Part shown: positions 1 through 11,115 of the stretch, piece after piece
How the letters are laid out: each line of letters begins with the position of its first letter
How positions within the stretch are numbered: the first letter of the stretch is position 1
Assembly: GCA_947473305.1 (NCBI GenBank)
Contig: CANJCB010000041.1
Location: 1-35,916 of the forward strand
Length of the DNA: 35,916 nt
DNA from: Rhodospirillales bacterium
GTDB lineage: Bacteria; Pseudomonadota; Alphaproteobacteria; ATCC43930; CGMCC-115725
Direction of reading: 5' to 3'
Translations under genes and position numbers: made by a program
The notes under the pieces: generated by a model
Told to the model about the DNA's origin: nothing
The model's input: only the letters and a program-made list of their open reading frames with translations
Databases searched by the model: none

Positions 1-290
1 CTACAAGCCACCAGCCCCGGAGGTTTTTGTCCCAGCTCTTGCCGCGCGGTCGGCTGCGCAATCCCGACCAGCTACGCCGCCCGCGCTAGACCCTAAACCA
101 ACCATCCACTAACATTCAAACCGGACCAATCGATGGGGGCCGATCAATATCGTCCCCAAGGCTGGCGGTTAATCGCAGGCAGCGGTCATCGTGCAAATGA
201 ATTAATGGTATGTCAACCTGCCGCTGCTGGCCGCTGGAAGCCTGGCGGCGTTACAGGATATGCTTGCAGCCTACCTGATTTAGCTGAACC
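1..290. other. Left-edge region with no recognisable gene
   Basis: No reading frame here has the codon pattern of the genes to its right, and no tRNA, repeat or transposon end was recognised. The 67-residue frame at 133-336 is rich in Arg, Pro and Trp, resembles no family, and runs into the next gene in another frame. The last ~100 bases should hold the promoter of the CMD-family gene, but no clear -35/-10 pair was found. Confidence 0.4.
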
Positions 291-896
291 ATGGCTGTAC
301 GATCCAACGTCCCGACGTGGAAGAAGACCGGCATGACGCGCTTCCCTCCGATCCGGCCCCAGGACATGTATTTCGAGCAGAAGCAAGTCGCCGAGGCGAT
401 CAATCGGCGGCGCAAGCCGTCGGCATCGTCGAAAGGAGGGCTTACCGGCCCCTTCGCGCATCTCCTTTACGTCCCTGGCATTCTTGATCCCCTGCAGATG
501 CTGGGCGAGCATCTCCGCTTCGACACCGGCATACCGCCTAAATTGCGGGAACTCGCGATCCTGATCACGGCCCGTCATCTCCAGGCGCCGTTCGAATTTC
601 ATGTTCATGCGATCGAGGCCCGTGAGTTCGGGATTGCCGAGGAGGTCATCGCCGCCGTGGCCGCCAAGCGGCAACCGCCGAAGCTTGATGACGATGAGGT
701 TCTGGTCCATGACTTCTGCACCGAGCTGCATGCCAGAGGCCGTGTGTCCGACGAGGTATTCGCCCGCGCCGAAAAACGCTTCGGCAAGGCGGTGATCCTC
801 GATCTGGTCGCCACCTGCGGCTATTATGCGATGTTGGCCATGGTGCTCAACGTAACGCAGACCGTGCTGCCGGCTGACATTACGCCGCCCTTCTGA
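291..896 (+). CDS. Carboxymuconolactone decarboxylase (CMD/AhpD-like) family protein
   Basis: The 201-residue protein has the all-helical CMD core at about residues 80-130: RELAILITARH, then FEFHVHAIEAREFGI, where family members carry the E/W-x-x-H-x-x-x-A helix. A second helical pair ends in TCGYYAMLAMVLNVTQ. The CxxC redox pair of AhpD-type peroxidase partners is absent, so a decarboxylase-like or uncharacterised role fits better than a thiol one. The start is uncertain: neither ATG at 291 nor ATG at 333 (protein then begins MTRFPP) has a good Shine-Dalgarno sequence, and the conserved part begins after both. The gene stands alone ahead of the kdp operon, with a GC-rich hairpin just after its stop. 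Proteins of this type often sit in aromatic-acid catabolic loci, but the substrate cannot be read from the sequence. Confidence 0.75.
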   Translation: MAVRSNVPTWKKTGMTRFPPIRPQDMYFEQKQVAEAINRRRKPSASSKGGLTGPFAHLLYVPGILDPLQMLGEHLRFDTGIPPKLRELAILITARHLQAPFEFHVHAIEAREFGIAEEVIAAVAAKRQPPKLDDDEVLVHDFCTELHARGRVSDEVFARAEKRFGKAVILDLVATCGYYAMLAMVLNVTQTVLPADITPPF

Positions 897-906
897 TCCG
901 GTCCCC

Positions 907-925
907 CCGGGGCGCTTCGCTCCGG
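907..925 (+). terminator. GC-rich hairpin after the CMD-family gene
   Basis: An 8-bp stem (CCGGGGCG against CGCTCCGG, one G-U pair) closes a 3-base CTT loop 11 bases after the stop codon. No T-run follows, so it is a weak intrinsic terminator at best. It could instead be an mRNA 3'-end stabiliser or part of the kdp control region, since it ends 15 bases before a TATAAT box. Confidence 0.35.
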
Positions 926-940
926 CCTATATGACTTTCC

Positions 941-946
941 TATAAT
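941..946 (+). promoter_or_regulatory. Possible -10 box of the kdp promoter
   Basis: A perfect TATAAT lies 112 bases ahead of the first small kdp ORF. The region 17 bases upstream (CGCTCC at 918-923) does not resemble TTGACA. A good -10 with a poor -35 is what an activator-dependent promoter looks like, and kdp promoters need phosphorylated KdpE. No KdpE site was identified. Confidence 0.3.
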
Positions 947-1057
947 CGTCGGTCGCCAGCCGCTCTCGAATTTATATGCGGGAAGCTCGATCTTCCCAGG
1001 ACGATTGGCTGGGCAGGCGCCAACGATGCCGCCCCAGCGCATCCAAATGAGGTTGTC

Positions 1058-1141
1058 ATGTTCGATGTCGCCCTGATCGCAACGGGCCTCGGCGCTTTTG
1101 TCGTCGCCGTTCTCTACCTCGTCGCCTGCGACCGTCTCTGA
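1058..1141 (+). CDS. Small single-pass membrane peptide at head of the kdp operon
   Basis: The 27-residue ORF reads MFDVALIATGLGAF followed by VVAVLYLVACDRL. It has one hydrophobic segment (about residues 5-23) and a charged C-terminal tail ending in CDRL. A modest TGAGG lies 5 bases ahead of the ATG. The stop falls 10 bases before the ATG of kdpF, so the two should be co-transcribed and possibly coupled. It is not kdpF itself, which follows. Similar tiny ORFs ahead of kdpF are, from memory, seen in other alphaproteobacterial kdp operons, but no function is known to me. It may be an accessory stabiliser of the KdpFABC complex; that is inference. Confidence 0.55.
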   Translation: MFDVALIATGLGAFVVAVLYLVACDRL

Positions 1142-1151
1142 AGAGGAAATC

Positions 1152-1241
1152 ATGATCGTCGATTACGGACTTGGAGCGGTCGTCACCCTCGGCCTGCTCG
1201 CCTATCTCGTTTATGCCCTGATCCGCCCCGAGCGGTTCTAA
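1152..1241 (+). CDS. kdpF: KdpF, small subunit of the K+-transporting ATPase
   Basis: This is a 29-residue peptide with one transmembrane helix and the KdpF signature at its end: [15 protein letters not shown], matching the family's YL-x-YAL-x-x-PE-x-F pattern. KdpF packs between KdpA and KdpB in the inner membrane and stabilises the KdpFABC pump. AGAGGA lies 6 bases ahead of the ATG. The stop is followed at once by AAGGAGCC, the ribosome binding site of kdpA, so the two are in one transcript. Length and position agree with known kdpF genes. Confidence 0.88.
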   Translation: MIVDYGLGAVVTLGLLAYLVYALIRPERF

Positions 1242-1251
1242 GGAGCCTCTC

Positions 1252-2979
1252 ATGACCGTCAATGGCTGGATCCAGATCGCGCTCTTCTGCGCGATCGTCA
1301 CGGCGCTGACCAAGCCGCTCGGCGGCTATATGGCACGCCTCTTCAGCGGCGAGCGTACTTTCCTGAGCCCCGTGTTGGGGCCTGTCGAGCGGGCGCTCTA
1401 TCGCCTCGGCGGCGTAGACGAGAAGACGGAGCACCATTGGCTGACCTATGGGGTCGCCATGCTGTTCTTTAGCGTCGCGGGTTTCCTCGCGCTTTATGCG
1501 CTGCAACGACTGCAGGCGGTATTGCCCTTCAATCCGGCCGGCCAGGCGGCGGTCGAGGAGAGCCTCGCTTTCAACACCTCGGTCAGCTTCGTCACCAACA
1601 CGAACTGGCAGTCCTATGTGCCCGAAACCACCATGAGCTACTTCACGCAGATGGCGGGTCTGACGGTGCATAACTTCGTCTCGGCGGCGACGGGCATCGC
1701 GCTGGCCGTGGCGCTGGTGCGGGGCTTTGCCAGGCGCTCGGCGCAGACGGTGGGAAATTTCTGGGTCGATCTCACCCGCGGCACGCTCTATCTGCTGCTG
1801 CCGATCTCGATTGTCGTGGGGCTGTTCTTCGTCTGGCAGGGGATGCCGCAGAACCTCGGGGCCTATACCGAGGCGACGACCCTTGAAGGCGCCAAACAGG
1901 TGATCGCCCAGGGGCCCGTGGCCTCCCAGGAGGTCATCAAGATGCTCGGGACCAACGGCGGCGGGTTCTTCAACGCCAATTCCGCCCATCCCTTCGAAAA
2001 TCCGAATGCCCTGACGAACCTTGTTCAGATGGTGCTGATCTTCGTGATCGCGGCGGCGCTCACGAATATGTTCGGCCGCATGGTCGGCAACCAGCGCCAG
2101 GGCTGGGCGATCTTCGCGGTGATGGGGCTCCTCTTCCTGGCCGGCGTGGCGGTGCTTTATTCAGCTGAAGCGCCCGGCAATCCCGCCTTCGCCTCGCTCG
2201 GGATCGACCAAGCGGCGGGCGCGTTCCAGGCCGGCGGCAATATGGAAGGCAAGGAGGTCCGCTTCGGCATCGCCAATTCGGCGCTTTTCGCCACAATTAC
2301 GACCGATGCGTCCTGCGGTGCGGTAAACACGATGCACGACAGCCTCATGCCGCTCGCGGGGATGGTGCCGCTGGTCAACATCATGCTGGGCGAGATCATC
2401 TTCGGCGGGGTCGGTTCCGGGCTCTATGGCATGCTGCTCTTCGCGGTGCTCGCGGTTTTCATCGCGGGCCTGATGGTCGGCCGCACGCCGGAATACCTCG
2501 GCAAGAAGATCGAGGCCAAGGAAGTGAAGATGGCGATGCTCGCCATATTGGTCCTGCCGCTCTCGATCCTGGGGTTCACCGCCATCGCCACCGTCCTGCC
2601 AGACGGGCTGGCGGGACCAGCGAACCAGGGGCCGCATGGTTTCAGCGAGATCCTCTATGCCTATACCTCGGCCACCGGAAACAACGGCAGCGCGTTTGCC
2701 GGGATCAGCGCCAATACGACCTTCTATAATTCGACGCTGGGCATCGCGATGTTCGTCGGCCGCTTCCTGATGATCGTGCCGATGCTCGCCATCGCGGGTT
2801 CGCTCGCGGCGAAGAAGATCGTGCCGCCCTCGGGCGGGACCTTCCCGACCGACAGCCCGCTCTTCGTCGGACTGCTGGTCGGCGTGATCCTGATCGTGGG
2901 CGGCCTCACCTACTTCCCGGCTCTCGCTCTCGGCCCGCTGGTCGAGCACCTCGCGATGAACGCCGGCACCCTCTATTGA
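1252..2979 (+). CDS. kdpA: KdpA, K+-channel-like subunit of the KdpFABC ATPase
   Basis: KdpA is the 10-helix membrane subunit that binds and selects K+ in the high-affinity uptake pump. The 575 residues match the usual length. The pore-loop signatures of the four repeats are present: [14 protein letters not shown] with LTVHNF after it; [37 protein letters not shown]; and [12 protein letters not shown]. The third loop has C-G-A-V where many KdpA proteins have T-G-A-V, a small change next to the filter. The start ATG has a strong AAGGAG seven bases upstream. It lies 10 bases after kdpF and is followed by kdpB after 16 bases, so it belongs to one operon that KdpD/KdpE should induce under K+ limitation. 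Confidence 0.97.
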   Translation: MTVNGWIQIALFCAIVTALTKPLGGYMARLFSGERTFLSPVLGPVERALYRLGGVDEKTEHHWLTYGVAMLFFSVAGFLALYALQRLQAVLPFNPAGQAAVEESLAFNTSVSFVTNTNWQSYVPETTMSYFTQMAGLTVHNFVSAATGIALAVALVRGFARRSAQTVGNFWVDLTRGTLYLLLPISIVVGLFFVWQGMPQNLGAYTEATTLEGAKQVIAQGPVASQEVIKMLGTNGGGFFNANSAHPFENPNALTNLVQMVLIFVIAAALTNMFGRMVGNQRQGWAIFAVMGLLFLAGVAVLYSAEAPGNPAFASLGIDQAAGAFQAGGNMEGKEVRFGIANSALFATITTDASCGAVNTMHDSLMPLAGMVPLVNIMLGEIIFGGVGSGLYGMLLFAVLAVFIAGLMVGRTPEYLGKKIEAKEVKMAMLAILVLPLSILGFTAIATVLPDGLAGPANQGPHGFSEILYAYTSATGNNGSAFAGISANTTFYNSTLGIAMFVGRFLMIVPMLAIAGSLAAKKIVPPSGGTFPTDSPLFVGLLVGVILIVGGLTYFPALALGPLVEHLAMNAGTLY

Positions 2980-2995
2980 GCCCAAGGGGCATCAA

Positions 2996-5059
<2,064 letters not shown>

Positions 5060-5069
5060 GGATCCCATC

Positions 5070-5678
5070 ATGCTGAAACAGATACGCCCCGCCTTCATGA
5101 TGATCGTCGCCATGACGATCATCACCGGCCTGATCTATCCCCTGGGAATGACCGGGATCGCACAGATTCTCTTTCCCCATCAGGCGCAGGGCAGCCTCGT
5201 CTCTAAGGACGGCAAGGTGATCGGTTCCGACCTGATCGGCCAGAATTTCGCGGACGAAAAATACTTCCACGGGAGGCCCTCGGCGACGACCGATACCGAC
5301 CCCGGCGATGCCACGAAATCCGTGCCGGCGCCCTATAACGCGGCCAATTCCGCGGGTTCCAACGCCGGTCCCACCTCCAAGGCGCTGGTTGACCGGGTTA
5401 TTCAGGATGCCGAAAAACTGAAGGCCGAGAACCCGTCCCTGCCGATACCCGTGGACTTGGTGACCACCTCGGCAAGCGGCCTCGATCCCGACATCACGCC
5501 GGCAGGCGCCTTCTTCCAGGTTCCCCGGGTCGCCAAGGCCAGAGGGCTGCCTGAAGATCGCGTCCGGCAGCTTGTGAAGGATTCCATCCAGGACCGTCTT
5601 CTCGGAATCATCGGCGAGCCCCATGTGAATGTCTTGCGGCTCAACCTCGCTCTCGACACACTGACGGGAGTGAAATAG
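5070..5678 (+). CDS. kdpC: KdpC, accessory subunit of the K+-transporting ATPase
   Basis: KdpC is the single-pass subunit that caps KdpA on the periplasmic side and raises ATP affinity. The 202-residue protein starts with a short cytoplasmic tail and one membrane helix (about residues 10-33, containing the family's [14 protein letters not shown]). A soluble domain follows with the hallmark [23 protein letters not shown] and [15 protein letters not shown] stretches, then RVAKARGL and [11 protein letters not shown] near the end. Its start is 10 bases after the kdpB stop. The gap to kdpD is only 19 bases, which supports a kdpFABCDE transcript. Confidence 0.97.
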   Translation: MLKQIRPAFMMIVAMTIITGLIYPLGMTGIAQILFPHQAQGSLVSKDGKVIGSDLIGQNFADEKYFHGRPSATTDTDPGDATKSVPAPYNAANSAGSNAGPTSKALVDRVIQDAEKLKAENPSLPIPVDLVTTSASGLDPDITPAGAFFQVPRVAKARGLPEDRVRQLVKDSIQDRLLGIIGEPHVNVLRLNLALDTLTGVK

Positions 5679-5697
5679 CCGGGCACGCCGGCCCCTC

Positions 5698-8382
5698 ATG
5701 AACGACGACCGTACCGACCGCGACAGCCGCCCCTCCCCAGACGCCCTGCTACAGCAGGTCTCGCGGGAGGCGCGTGGCCGCCTCAAGATATTCCTGGGTG
5801 CGGCGCCGGGCGTCGGAAAGACCTATGAGATGCTGAGCACCGCGCATGCGAAGCTGCGCGACGGCGTCGATCTCGTGGTGGGCATCGTCGAGACCCATGG
5901 ACGCAAGGAGACCGAGGCTCTCCTCGAAGGCTTCGAGGTAATTCCGCGCCGGAAGGTCGACTACAAAGGCCGGTGGCTCGACGAGATGGACCTCGATGCC
6001 CTTCTCCAGCGCCGGCCGAAGCTCGTGCTGGTGGATGAACTCGCCCATACCAACGCGCCGGGCAGCCGGCATCCCAAGCGCTATATGGACGTGGAGGAAC
6101 TGCTCGACGCGGGGATCGACGTCTATTCGACGCTCAATATCCAGCATGTGGAAAGCCTGAACGACGTCGTCGCCCGCATCACGCGGATCCGGATTCGCGA
6201 AACCGTCCCGGACAGCGTCATCGACCGGGCCGACGAGGTCGAGGTGGTGGACCTCACGCCCGAGGACCTCATCCAGCGCCTGAAAGAGGGCAAGGTCTAT
6301 GTGCCCGCCCAGGCCGAGCGGGCGGTGGGCCATTATTTCAAGCCCGGCAACCTGACGGCGCTCCGCGAACTCGCGCTGCGGCGGACGGCCCAGCGGGTCG
6401 ACGAGCAGATGGTCAGCTATATGCGGGCCCACGCGATCCAAGGGCCTTGGGCGGCGGGGGAGCGCGTGCTGGTCTGCATCGACGAGAATCCGACCTCCGC
6501 GTCGCTGGTGCGCCATGCGCGACGGCTCGCCGACCGCCTGCGTGCCCCCTGGATGGCGATTCATGTGCAGACGTCGCGCGAGCAGCGGCTGAGCGAGGCC
6601 GAGCAGGATCGCATCGCCGAATGCATCCGCCTGGCCCAGCGGCTCGGAGGAGAGGCGGTGACCCTGCCGGGAACCGATCCCGCCCGCGACATCGTCGCCT
6701 ATGCGCGGGACAACAATTTCAACAATGTGGTGATAGCGAAGTCGCGGCAGTCGCATTGGCTGGAATTGCTGCGGGGCTCCGTCACCCATAAGCTGATCCG
6801 CCTCGCGGGCGGGATCAGCGTCCATGTGATCGCCGACCGGGAGGAGACCGAGAAGCCCGAGCCCGCGCTCGCCCAGGCAAGCCCGCTTCCCGAATTTTCC
6901 CCCCTGGCCTATCTCGGCAGTCTTGCGATGGTCGCGGCGGCCCTCGGAGCGAGCGTCGTTCTGCAGGGATCCCTCGCGGTTTCCAATATCGCGCTGGTGT
7001 TCCTGACAGCCGTCCTGGCAAGCGCCATCACCTATGGGCTTCTCCCCTCGCTTTTCGCCTGTCTGGCGAGCGTGCTGGCCTATAATTTCTTCTTCCTTCC
7101 GCCGCTCCATACGCTGACCATCGCAGACCCCGAGAATGTGGTTGCCCTGGTCATCTTCGCGGTCGTGGCCACGATCGCGAGCAACCTGACCGCCCGGGTG
7201 CGCAGCCAGGCCGTCGCCGCCCGCCAGCGTGCCAAGACAACCGAGGATCTCTATCTTTTCAGCCGAAAACTCGCCGTCGCGGTAACGCTGGACGATCTTC
7301 TCTGGGCGACCGCCTATCAGGTCGCGCTCATGCTGAAGTTGCGGATCGTGATTCTGCTCGTCGAGGGCGGCACGATCGCTGTGCGCGCGGGCTATCCCCC
7401 GGAAGACGAACTCGACGAGGCCGATATCGCCGCCGCCAAATGGTGCTGGGAAAACAACCGGTCGGCGGGGAGGGGGGCCGATACGCTGCCGGGGGCGAAG
7501 CGGCTCTTCCTTCCCATGCGGACGGGGCGGGGAGTGGTCGGGGTGCTGGGTCTCGACAGCGACCGGCCGGGGGCCTTGCTGACGCCGGACCAGCGGCGGC
7601 TCCTGGATGCCTTGGCCGATCAGGCGGCGCTGGCGATCGAGCGGGTCAATCTCGCGGAGGACGTTGAAAAGGCCCGGCTCGTGGCGGAGACCGAGCATTT
7701 GAGATCGGCGCTTCTGACCTCGATCTCGCATGACCTCAGGACGCCTCTCGCCTCGATCCTGGGGTCGGCGACAAGCCTTCGGGACTATGGGGCCGCGCTC
7801 GACGAGGCAACCCGGGGGGAGCTGCTCTCGACGATCCAGGAGGAGGCGGAGCGCTTGAACCGCTTCATCGCCAATCTCCTCGACATGACGCGGCTCGAAT
7901 CGGGCGCCGTCGCCCCCCGGCTCGATCTTGTGGATCTGATCGATGTGGTGGGGAGCGCCTTGGGCCGGGCCCAGAAAGTCATGGCGGGACATAAGGTGGA
8001 GGTCCATCTGCCGGCGGATCTCCCGATGCTGAGGCTCGATCCTGTGCTTTTCGAGCAGGTGCTTTTCAACCTCCTCGACAATGCCGCGAAATACGCCCCC
8101 CAGGGCACGCGGATCGACCTCAAGGGTTATGCCGACCGGGATCGCGTCAGGATCGATATCATGGACGAGGGAGAGGGGATTCCCGCGCCGGACCTGGAGC
8201 GGATCTTCGATAAGTTCTATAGGGTTCACGCGATGGATCGGAAACGAGCGGGCACGGGGCTCGGGCTTGCGATCTGCCGGGGCTTCGTGGAAGCCATGGG
8301 GGGAACGATCACGGCGGGCAATAGGACCGATCGCAAAGGGGCGCTTTTCACCATCACTCTGCCAATCGAGAAGAACCCATGA
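5698..8382 (+). CDS. kdpD: KdpD, sensor histidine kinase for K+ limitation
   Basis: This is the membrane kinase that senses K+ limitation and phosphorylates KdpE. Domains run in the usual order over 894 residues: the KdpD N-domain with Walker A GAAPGVGKT (34-42) and Walker B LVLVDELAHTNAPGSRHPKR; a universal-stress-like domain (about 250-365); four membrane helices (about 400-500); a GAF-like linker; the dimerisation helix with His678 in SHDLRTPLASILGSATSL; and an ATPase domain with N-box LFNLLDNAAKYAP and G-boxes DEGEGIP and GTGLGLAICRG. All catalytic residues needed for kinase and phosphatase activity appear present. Its last codons overlap the kdpE start by 4 bases (ATGA), so the pair is translationally coupled. 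Confidence 0.97.
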   Translation: MNDDRTDRDSRPSPDALLQQVSREARGRLKIFLGAAPGVGKTYEMLSTAHAKLRDGVDLVVGIVETHGRKETEALLEGFEVIPRRKVDYKGRWLDEMDLDALLQRRPKLVLVDELAHTNAPGSRHPKRYMDVEELLDAGIDVYSTLNIQHVESLNDVVARITRIRIRETVPDSVIDRADEVEVVDLTPEDLIQRLKEGKVYVPAQAERAVGHYFKPGNLTALRELALRRTAQRVDEQMVSYMRAHAIQGPWAAGERVLVCIDENPTSASLVRHARRLADRLRAPWMAIHVQTSREQRLSEAEQDRIAECIRLAQRLGGEAVTLPGTDPARDIVAYARDNNFNNVVIAKSRQSHWLELLRGSVTHKLIRLAGGISVHVIADREETEKPEPALAQASPLPEFSPLAYLGSLAMVAAALGASVVLQGSLAVSNIALVFLTAVLASAITYGLLPSLFACLASVLAYNFFFLPPLHTLTIADPENVVALVIFAVVATIASNLTARVRSQAVAARQRAKTTEDLYLFSRKLAVAVTLDDLLWATAYQVALMLKLRIVILLVEGGTIAVRAGYPPEDELDEADIAAAKWCWENNRSAGRGADTLPGAKRLFLPMRTGRGVVGVLGLDSDRPGALLTPDQRRLLDALADQAALAIERVNLAEDVEKARLVAETEHLRSALLTSISHDLRTPLASILGSATSLRDYGAALDEATRGELLSTIQEEAERLNRFIANLLDMTRLESGAVAPRLDLVDLIDVVGSALGRAQKVMAGHKVEVHLPADLPMLRLDPVLFEQVLFNLLDNAAKYAPQGTRIDLKGYADRDRVRIDIMDEGEGIPAPDLERIFDKFYRVHAMDRKRAGTGLGLAICRGFVEAMGGTITAGNRTDRKGALFTITLPIEKNP

Positions 8383-9074
8383 GTGCGACGCCCGCGCTGC
8401 GCATTCTCGTGGTGGATGACGAGCCCGCGATCCGCCGCTTTCTGCGCGTGTCGCTCAGCGCTCAGGGCTATCGGGTTTTTGAAGCCGAGACCGGCGAAAG
8501 TGCCCTCGACCACATCGGCCGCGACCATCCGGAGATGATCGTGCTCGACCTGGGCCTTCCCGGGCTCGACGGGTTCGAGGTGATCCGGCGGTTGCGGGAG
8601 GCCGGCTCCTCGGTGCCGATCATCGTGCTGTCGAGCCGTGCCGACGAGCGCGGCAAGGTAGAGGCGCTGGACCTGGGCGCGGACGACTATGTGACCAAGC
8701 CCTTCGGTGTCGAGGAACTTCTCGCCCGTATCCGGAGCGCGTTGCGCCATCGGCTCCAGCAACAGGGCGAGCGCCCGGTTTTTCGAAGCGGCGATCTCAT
8801 GGTCGACATCGTCCGGCGCGTGGTCGCGGTCAAGGGCGAGGAGGTCAAGCTGTCGCCCCGGGAATACGAGATCCTTCGTCTCCTGGTCGCTCACGCGGGC
8901 AAGGTGCTCACCCATAAATTCATATTGCGCGAGGTCTGGGGAACGGAGACCGACGTGCAATATCTCCGCATCTATATCCGGGCGATCCGGCAAAAGATCG
9001 AGACCGATCCCGAACGGCCCTACCATATCCAGACCGAGCAGGGCGTCGGCTATCGGCTCCGCTCGCCCGAGTAG
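8379..9074 (+). CDS. kdpE: KdpE, response regulator of the kdp operon
   Basis: This is an OmpR/PhoB-class regulator of 231 residues. The receiver domain has the acidic pair Asp13-Asp14, phospho-acceptor Asp57 (IVLDLGLPGLDGFE), the conserved Ser/Thr in VLSSRADE and Lys in DYVTKPFG. The C-terminal winged-helix DNA-binding domain has LSPREYEILRLLVAHAGKV and the wing TEQGVGYRLR. The start overlaps the kdpD stop in an ATGA. It should activate the promoter ahead of the small ORFs near 1000. It ends the operon; no intrinsic terminator was recognised after it. An 11-base palindrome CATCGCCGATG (9085-9095) follows the stop but lacks a T-run. Confidence 0.97.
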   Translation: MSATPALRILVVDDEPAIRRFLRVSLSAQGYRVFEAETGESALDHIGRDHPEMIVLDLGLPGLDGFEVIRRLREAGSSVPIIVLSSRADERGKVEALDLGADDYVTKPFGVEELLARIRSALRHRLQQQGERPVFRSGDLMVDIVRRVVAVKGEEVKLSPREYEILRLLVAHAGKVLTHKFILREVWGTETDVQYLRIYIRAIRQKIETDPERPYHIQTEQGVGYRLRSPE

Positions 9075-9221
9075 CAGGAAGCGTCATCGCCGATGTGGCG
9101 GGAATGCTTCTGGCTGGTATAGTCCCCCCCGAAAGGCCGGCACAACGGCGCCACAAGTGCCTGCTCGACGTCGAATGCTTTGCCGGCCTCAGGGTGCGGG
9201 CCACTACTGAAGGAGAGATTG

Positions 9222-10160
9222 ATGCCGCAGGTCGATTTTCATCCCCGCCGCCTCGGGCACGTGAACGTTTATGGGGATGACTTCATGCGTTCCATGGATT
9301 TCTACGAGAAGGTGATCGGGATCGAGCCGGTTTGCATCGAGGAGCAGCTGAAAGCCGCTTTCCATTCCAACGGCAATACCCACCACGACATCGGCATCGT
9401 TGAAACCTCCAAGGGCGTGGACCGGATCGGCCGGGACGGCAAGATCCAGGTGCCGAAGACACGCGGCGTGAAGCCCGGCCTCAACCATCTCGGCTGGGAA
9501 ATGGAGAACGAGGCGCAGCTCATCGCCGCCTACAAGCGGTTCCAGGCGGCTGGCCTCACCACGACGGCGCTCTTCGACCATCAGATCAGTCACGCGATCT
9601 ACATCAACGATCCCGATGGCAACGTCCACGAGTTCTATGCCGACGCGATGAAGGACTGGCGGCGGGTCATGAACATGGAAAGCCGCGAGCTCATGACGAG
9701 CCAGTGGGACCCGCTCGCGGAGAAAAACCCGGCAACCGAGGCCAACTACGAGGAAAAGCCGAAAATCCGCAAGGTGCCGGCGGCCCCCCTGCATCCGTTG
9801 CACACCACGGGCGCTCTCTTCGACACCACTAATTTCGAAAGCATGACCCGGTTTGTCCTGGATGTGATCGGCCTGGCGAAGATCGAGGAGAAAACCGAGG
9901 GCAAGCTCCGCCGCGCCGTGTTCCAGGGCACGCACGGCAGCAAGGACCTGATCCTGCAGGAGGTCGAAGCCGGGCAACCCACAGGCTATCGCCGCTTCGC
10001 CATGGTGCTGGAGCCGCAGACGGATTTGGAAGCCGTGAAGACCCGGCTGAAGTCCCAGGGCATCGGAGCCATCGAAACCGTCGAGCATGACGGCCGCGTG
10101 GGGATCGTGCTGACGGACCCCGACGGGATGCAGGTCGAGCTTTACAAAACGGCGGCTTGA
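9222..10160 (+). CDS. Two-domain VOC protein, extradiol dioxygenase-like
   Basis: This 312-residue protein has two vicinal-oxygen-chelate modules. The first holds a full metal triad of the extradiol-dioxygenase/glyoxalase type: His13 (LGHVNVY), His89 (LNHLGWEM) and Glu137 (NVHEFYAD), with DPDG just before the last. The second module (about 190-312) ends in DPDGMQVELY, but has Thr-Thr where the first His is expected, so it probably serves structure or substrate binding. In classical two-domain catechol 2,3-dioxygenases the active module is the C-terminal one, so this arrangement is reversed. The start at 9222 is set by AGGAGA at 9211-9216; a longer frame from 9180 lacks such a site. A diiron-type oxygenase gene follows 32 bases later, and the two likely act in one oxidative pathway. 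Confidence 0.8.
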   Translation: MPQVDFHPRRLGHVNVYGDDFMRSMDFYEKVIGIEPVCIEEQLKAAFHSNGNTHHDIGIVETSKGVDRIGRDGKIQVPKTRGVKPGLNHLGWEMENEAQLIAAYKRFQAAGLTTTALFDHQISHAIYINDPDGNVHEFYADAMKDWRRVMNMESRELMTSQWDPLAEKNPATEANYEEKPKIRKVPAAPLHPLHTTGALFDTTNFESMTRFVLDVIGLAKIEEKTEGKLRRAVFQGTHGSKDLILQEVEAGQPTGYRRFAMVLEPQTDLEAVKTRLKSQGIGAIETVEHDGRVGIVLTDPDGMQVELYKTAA

Positions 10161-10192
10161 TACGGCGAACCACTAGTCAGGAGGATAGGCGC

Positions 10193-10909
10193 ATGGATGG
10201 GGCGGGTAAGCTCACCAGGAGCTATGAATCGGTCATCGAGGAATTGAATGCCATTCACGCGGCGAAGTCGCGTAAGAACCATCCGCTCTGGATCGGCATG
10301 ATGACAGGCAAGCTGTCACGTCCCCAGATCGCCGAATTCCTTCGCCAGTTCGCGGTGATCCCGCTCTACAACCACTTCTATCATGGTCCGCTCTATGTGA
10401 GCTGCCCGAACCCCGAATGGCGCCGCCGCATGGCGGAGGTCGTCTATGAGGAGGGCACGGGCTGCATCTATTCCGATGGCGTCGCGCATTACGAACTCTA
10501 TCTGCGCATGGCGGAAGCCTTCGGTGTCAGCCGCCAGGAAATGTATGCGACCGAATATTGCGGCGGCTCGCTGGCGGTTCGTCACTATCTCGAAAACATC
10601 TGCCGCACGAGCTTCCTGGAGGGCTATTCGGCCCTGTCGCTGGGTGGCGAGGCGCAGGCTCCCGGCATCGCCGGCAAAGTCTCCGAGGCCTTCATCAAGT
10701 ATTACGACCTGACGCCGGACCAGGCCATGTTCTACTCCGTCCACGAAATCGCGGATTCCGACCATTCCGGGGGCGGCATCGACTTCCTCAAGGAATTCGC
10801 CCCGACCGATCGTGAAGTGGCGCTGGTCGTCAAGTCGGTGCGCGATTGTGTCGAGACCCTTTGGACCATGTTCAACGACATCTGGGCGCGCTGCGAGAAG
10901 ATCAAGTAG
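10193..10909 (+). CDS. Heme-oxygenase-like diiron protein (TenA/PqqC/CADD-type fold)
   Basis: This is a 238-residue all-helical protein of the iron-containing redox family. The spacing of possible metal ligands fits the heme-oxygenase-like diiron set: Glu87 (YEEGTG), His99 (VAHYEL), Glu153 (LGGEAQAPG), then His184, Asp188 and His191 in VHEIADSDH, which is the H-x3-D-x2-H pattern of CADD-like diiron enzymes. PqqC itself lacks the metal set. Known members perform N-oxygenation, C-C fragmentation or self-sacrificing para-aminobenzoate synthesis. Which applies here cannot be told. The start is fixed by AGGAGGA 9 bases ahead of ATG 10193. It follows the VOC gene in the same direction and is probably in the same transcript. 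Confidence 0.75.
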   Translation: MDGAGKLTRSYESVIEELNAIHAAKSRKNHPLWIGMMTGKLSRPQIAEFLRQFAVIPLYNHFYHGPLYVSCPNPEWRRRMAEVVYEEGTGCIYSDGVAHYELYLRMAEAFGVSRQEMYATEYCGGSLAVRHYLENICRTSFLEGYSALSLGGEAQAPGIAGKVSEAFIKYYDLTPDQAMFYSVHEIADSDHSGGGIDFLKEFAPTDREVALVVKSVRDCVETLWTMFNDIWARCEKIK

Positions 10910-10942
10910 CGCCTTAATCGGCCCTGGCTGGGATGAAGAGGC

Positions 10943-10976
10943 GCGCCGCGGCTGGTTCAGATCCGGCTTGCGGCGC
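10943..10976 (+). terminator. Weak hairpin between the diiron-protein and binding-protein genes
   Basis: A 7-bp GC stem (GCGCCGC at 10943-10949 with GCGGCGC at 10970-10976) encloses a 20-base loop, followed by GGCTTTCC. The short T-run and long loop make it a poor intrinsic terminator, but it lies 34 bases after the stop of the diiron-protein gene. Confidence 0.22.
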
Positions 10977-11115
10977 GGCTTTCCGCGGCTTGGCTCTCCC
11001 GCCTCGGGGTGCCGGCCCTGGCTCCTTCCGCACAGCGTCAAAGCAAGATACGCTCTCCCTCATAAGTGAAACGCCAGCCTCGTTAGAAGAGGCGGAATGG
11101 CAACCGGAGGCGAGG

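Noticed and set aside
5749-8229. 826-residue open frame antisense to kdpD
   Set aside because: It mirrors a strongly conserved gene in a GC-rich genome. Its composition (Arg, Gly, His, Asp-rich) fits an antisense shadow and it contains no family motif.
9085-9123. CATCGCCGATG palindrome and TATAGT box after kdpE
   Set aside because: The palindrome lacks a T-run and the -10-like box has no -35, so neither a terminator nor a promoter is supported.
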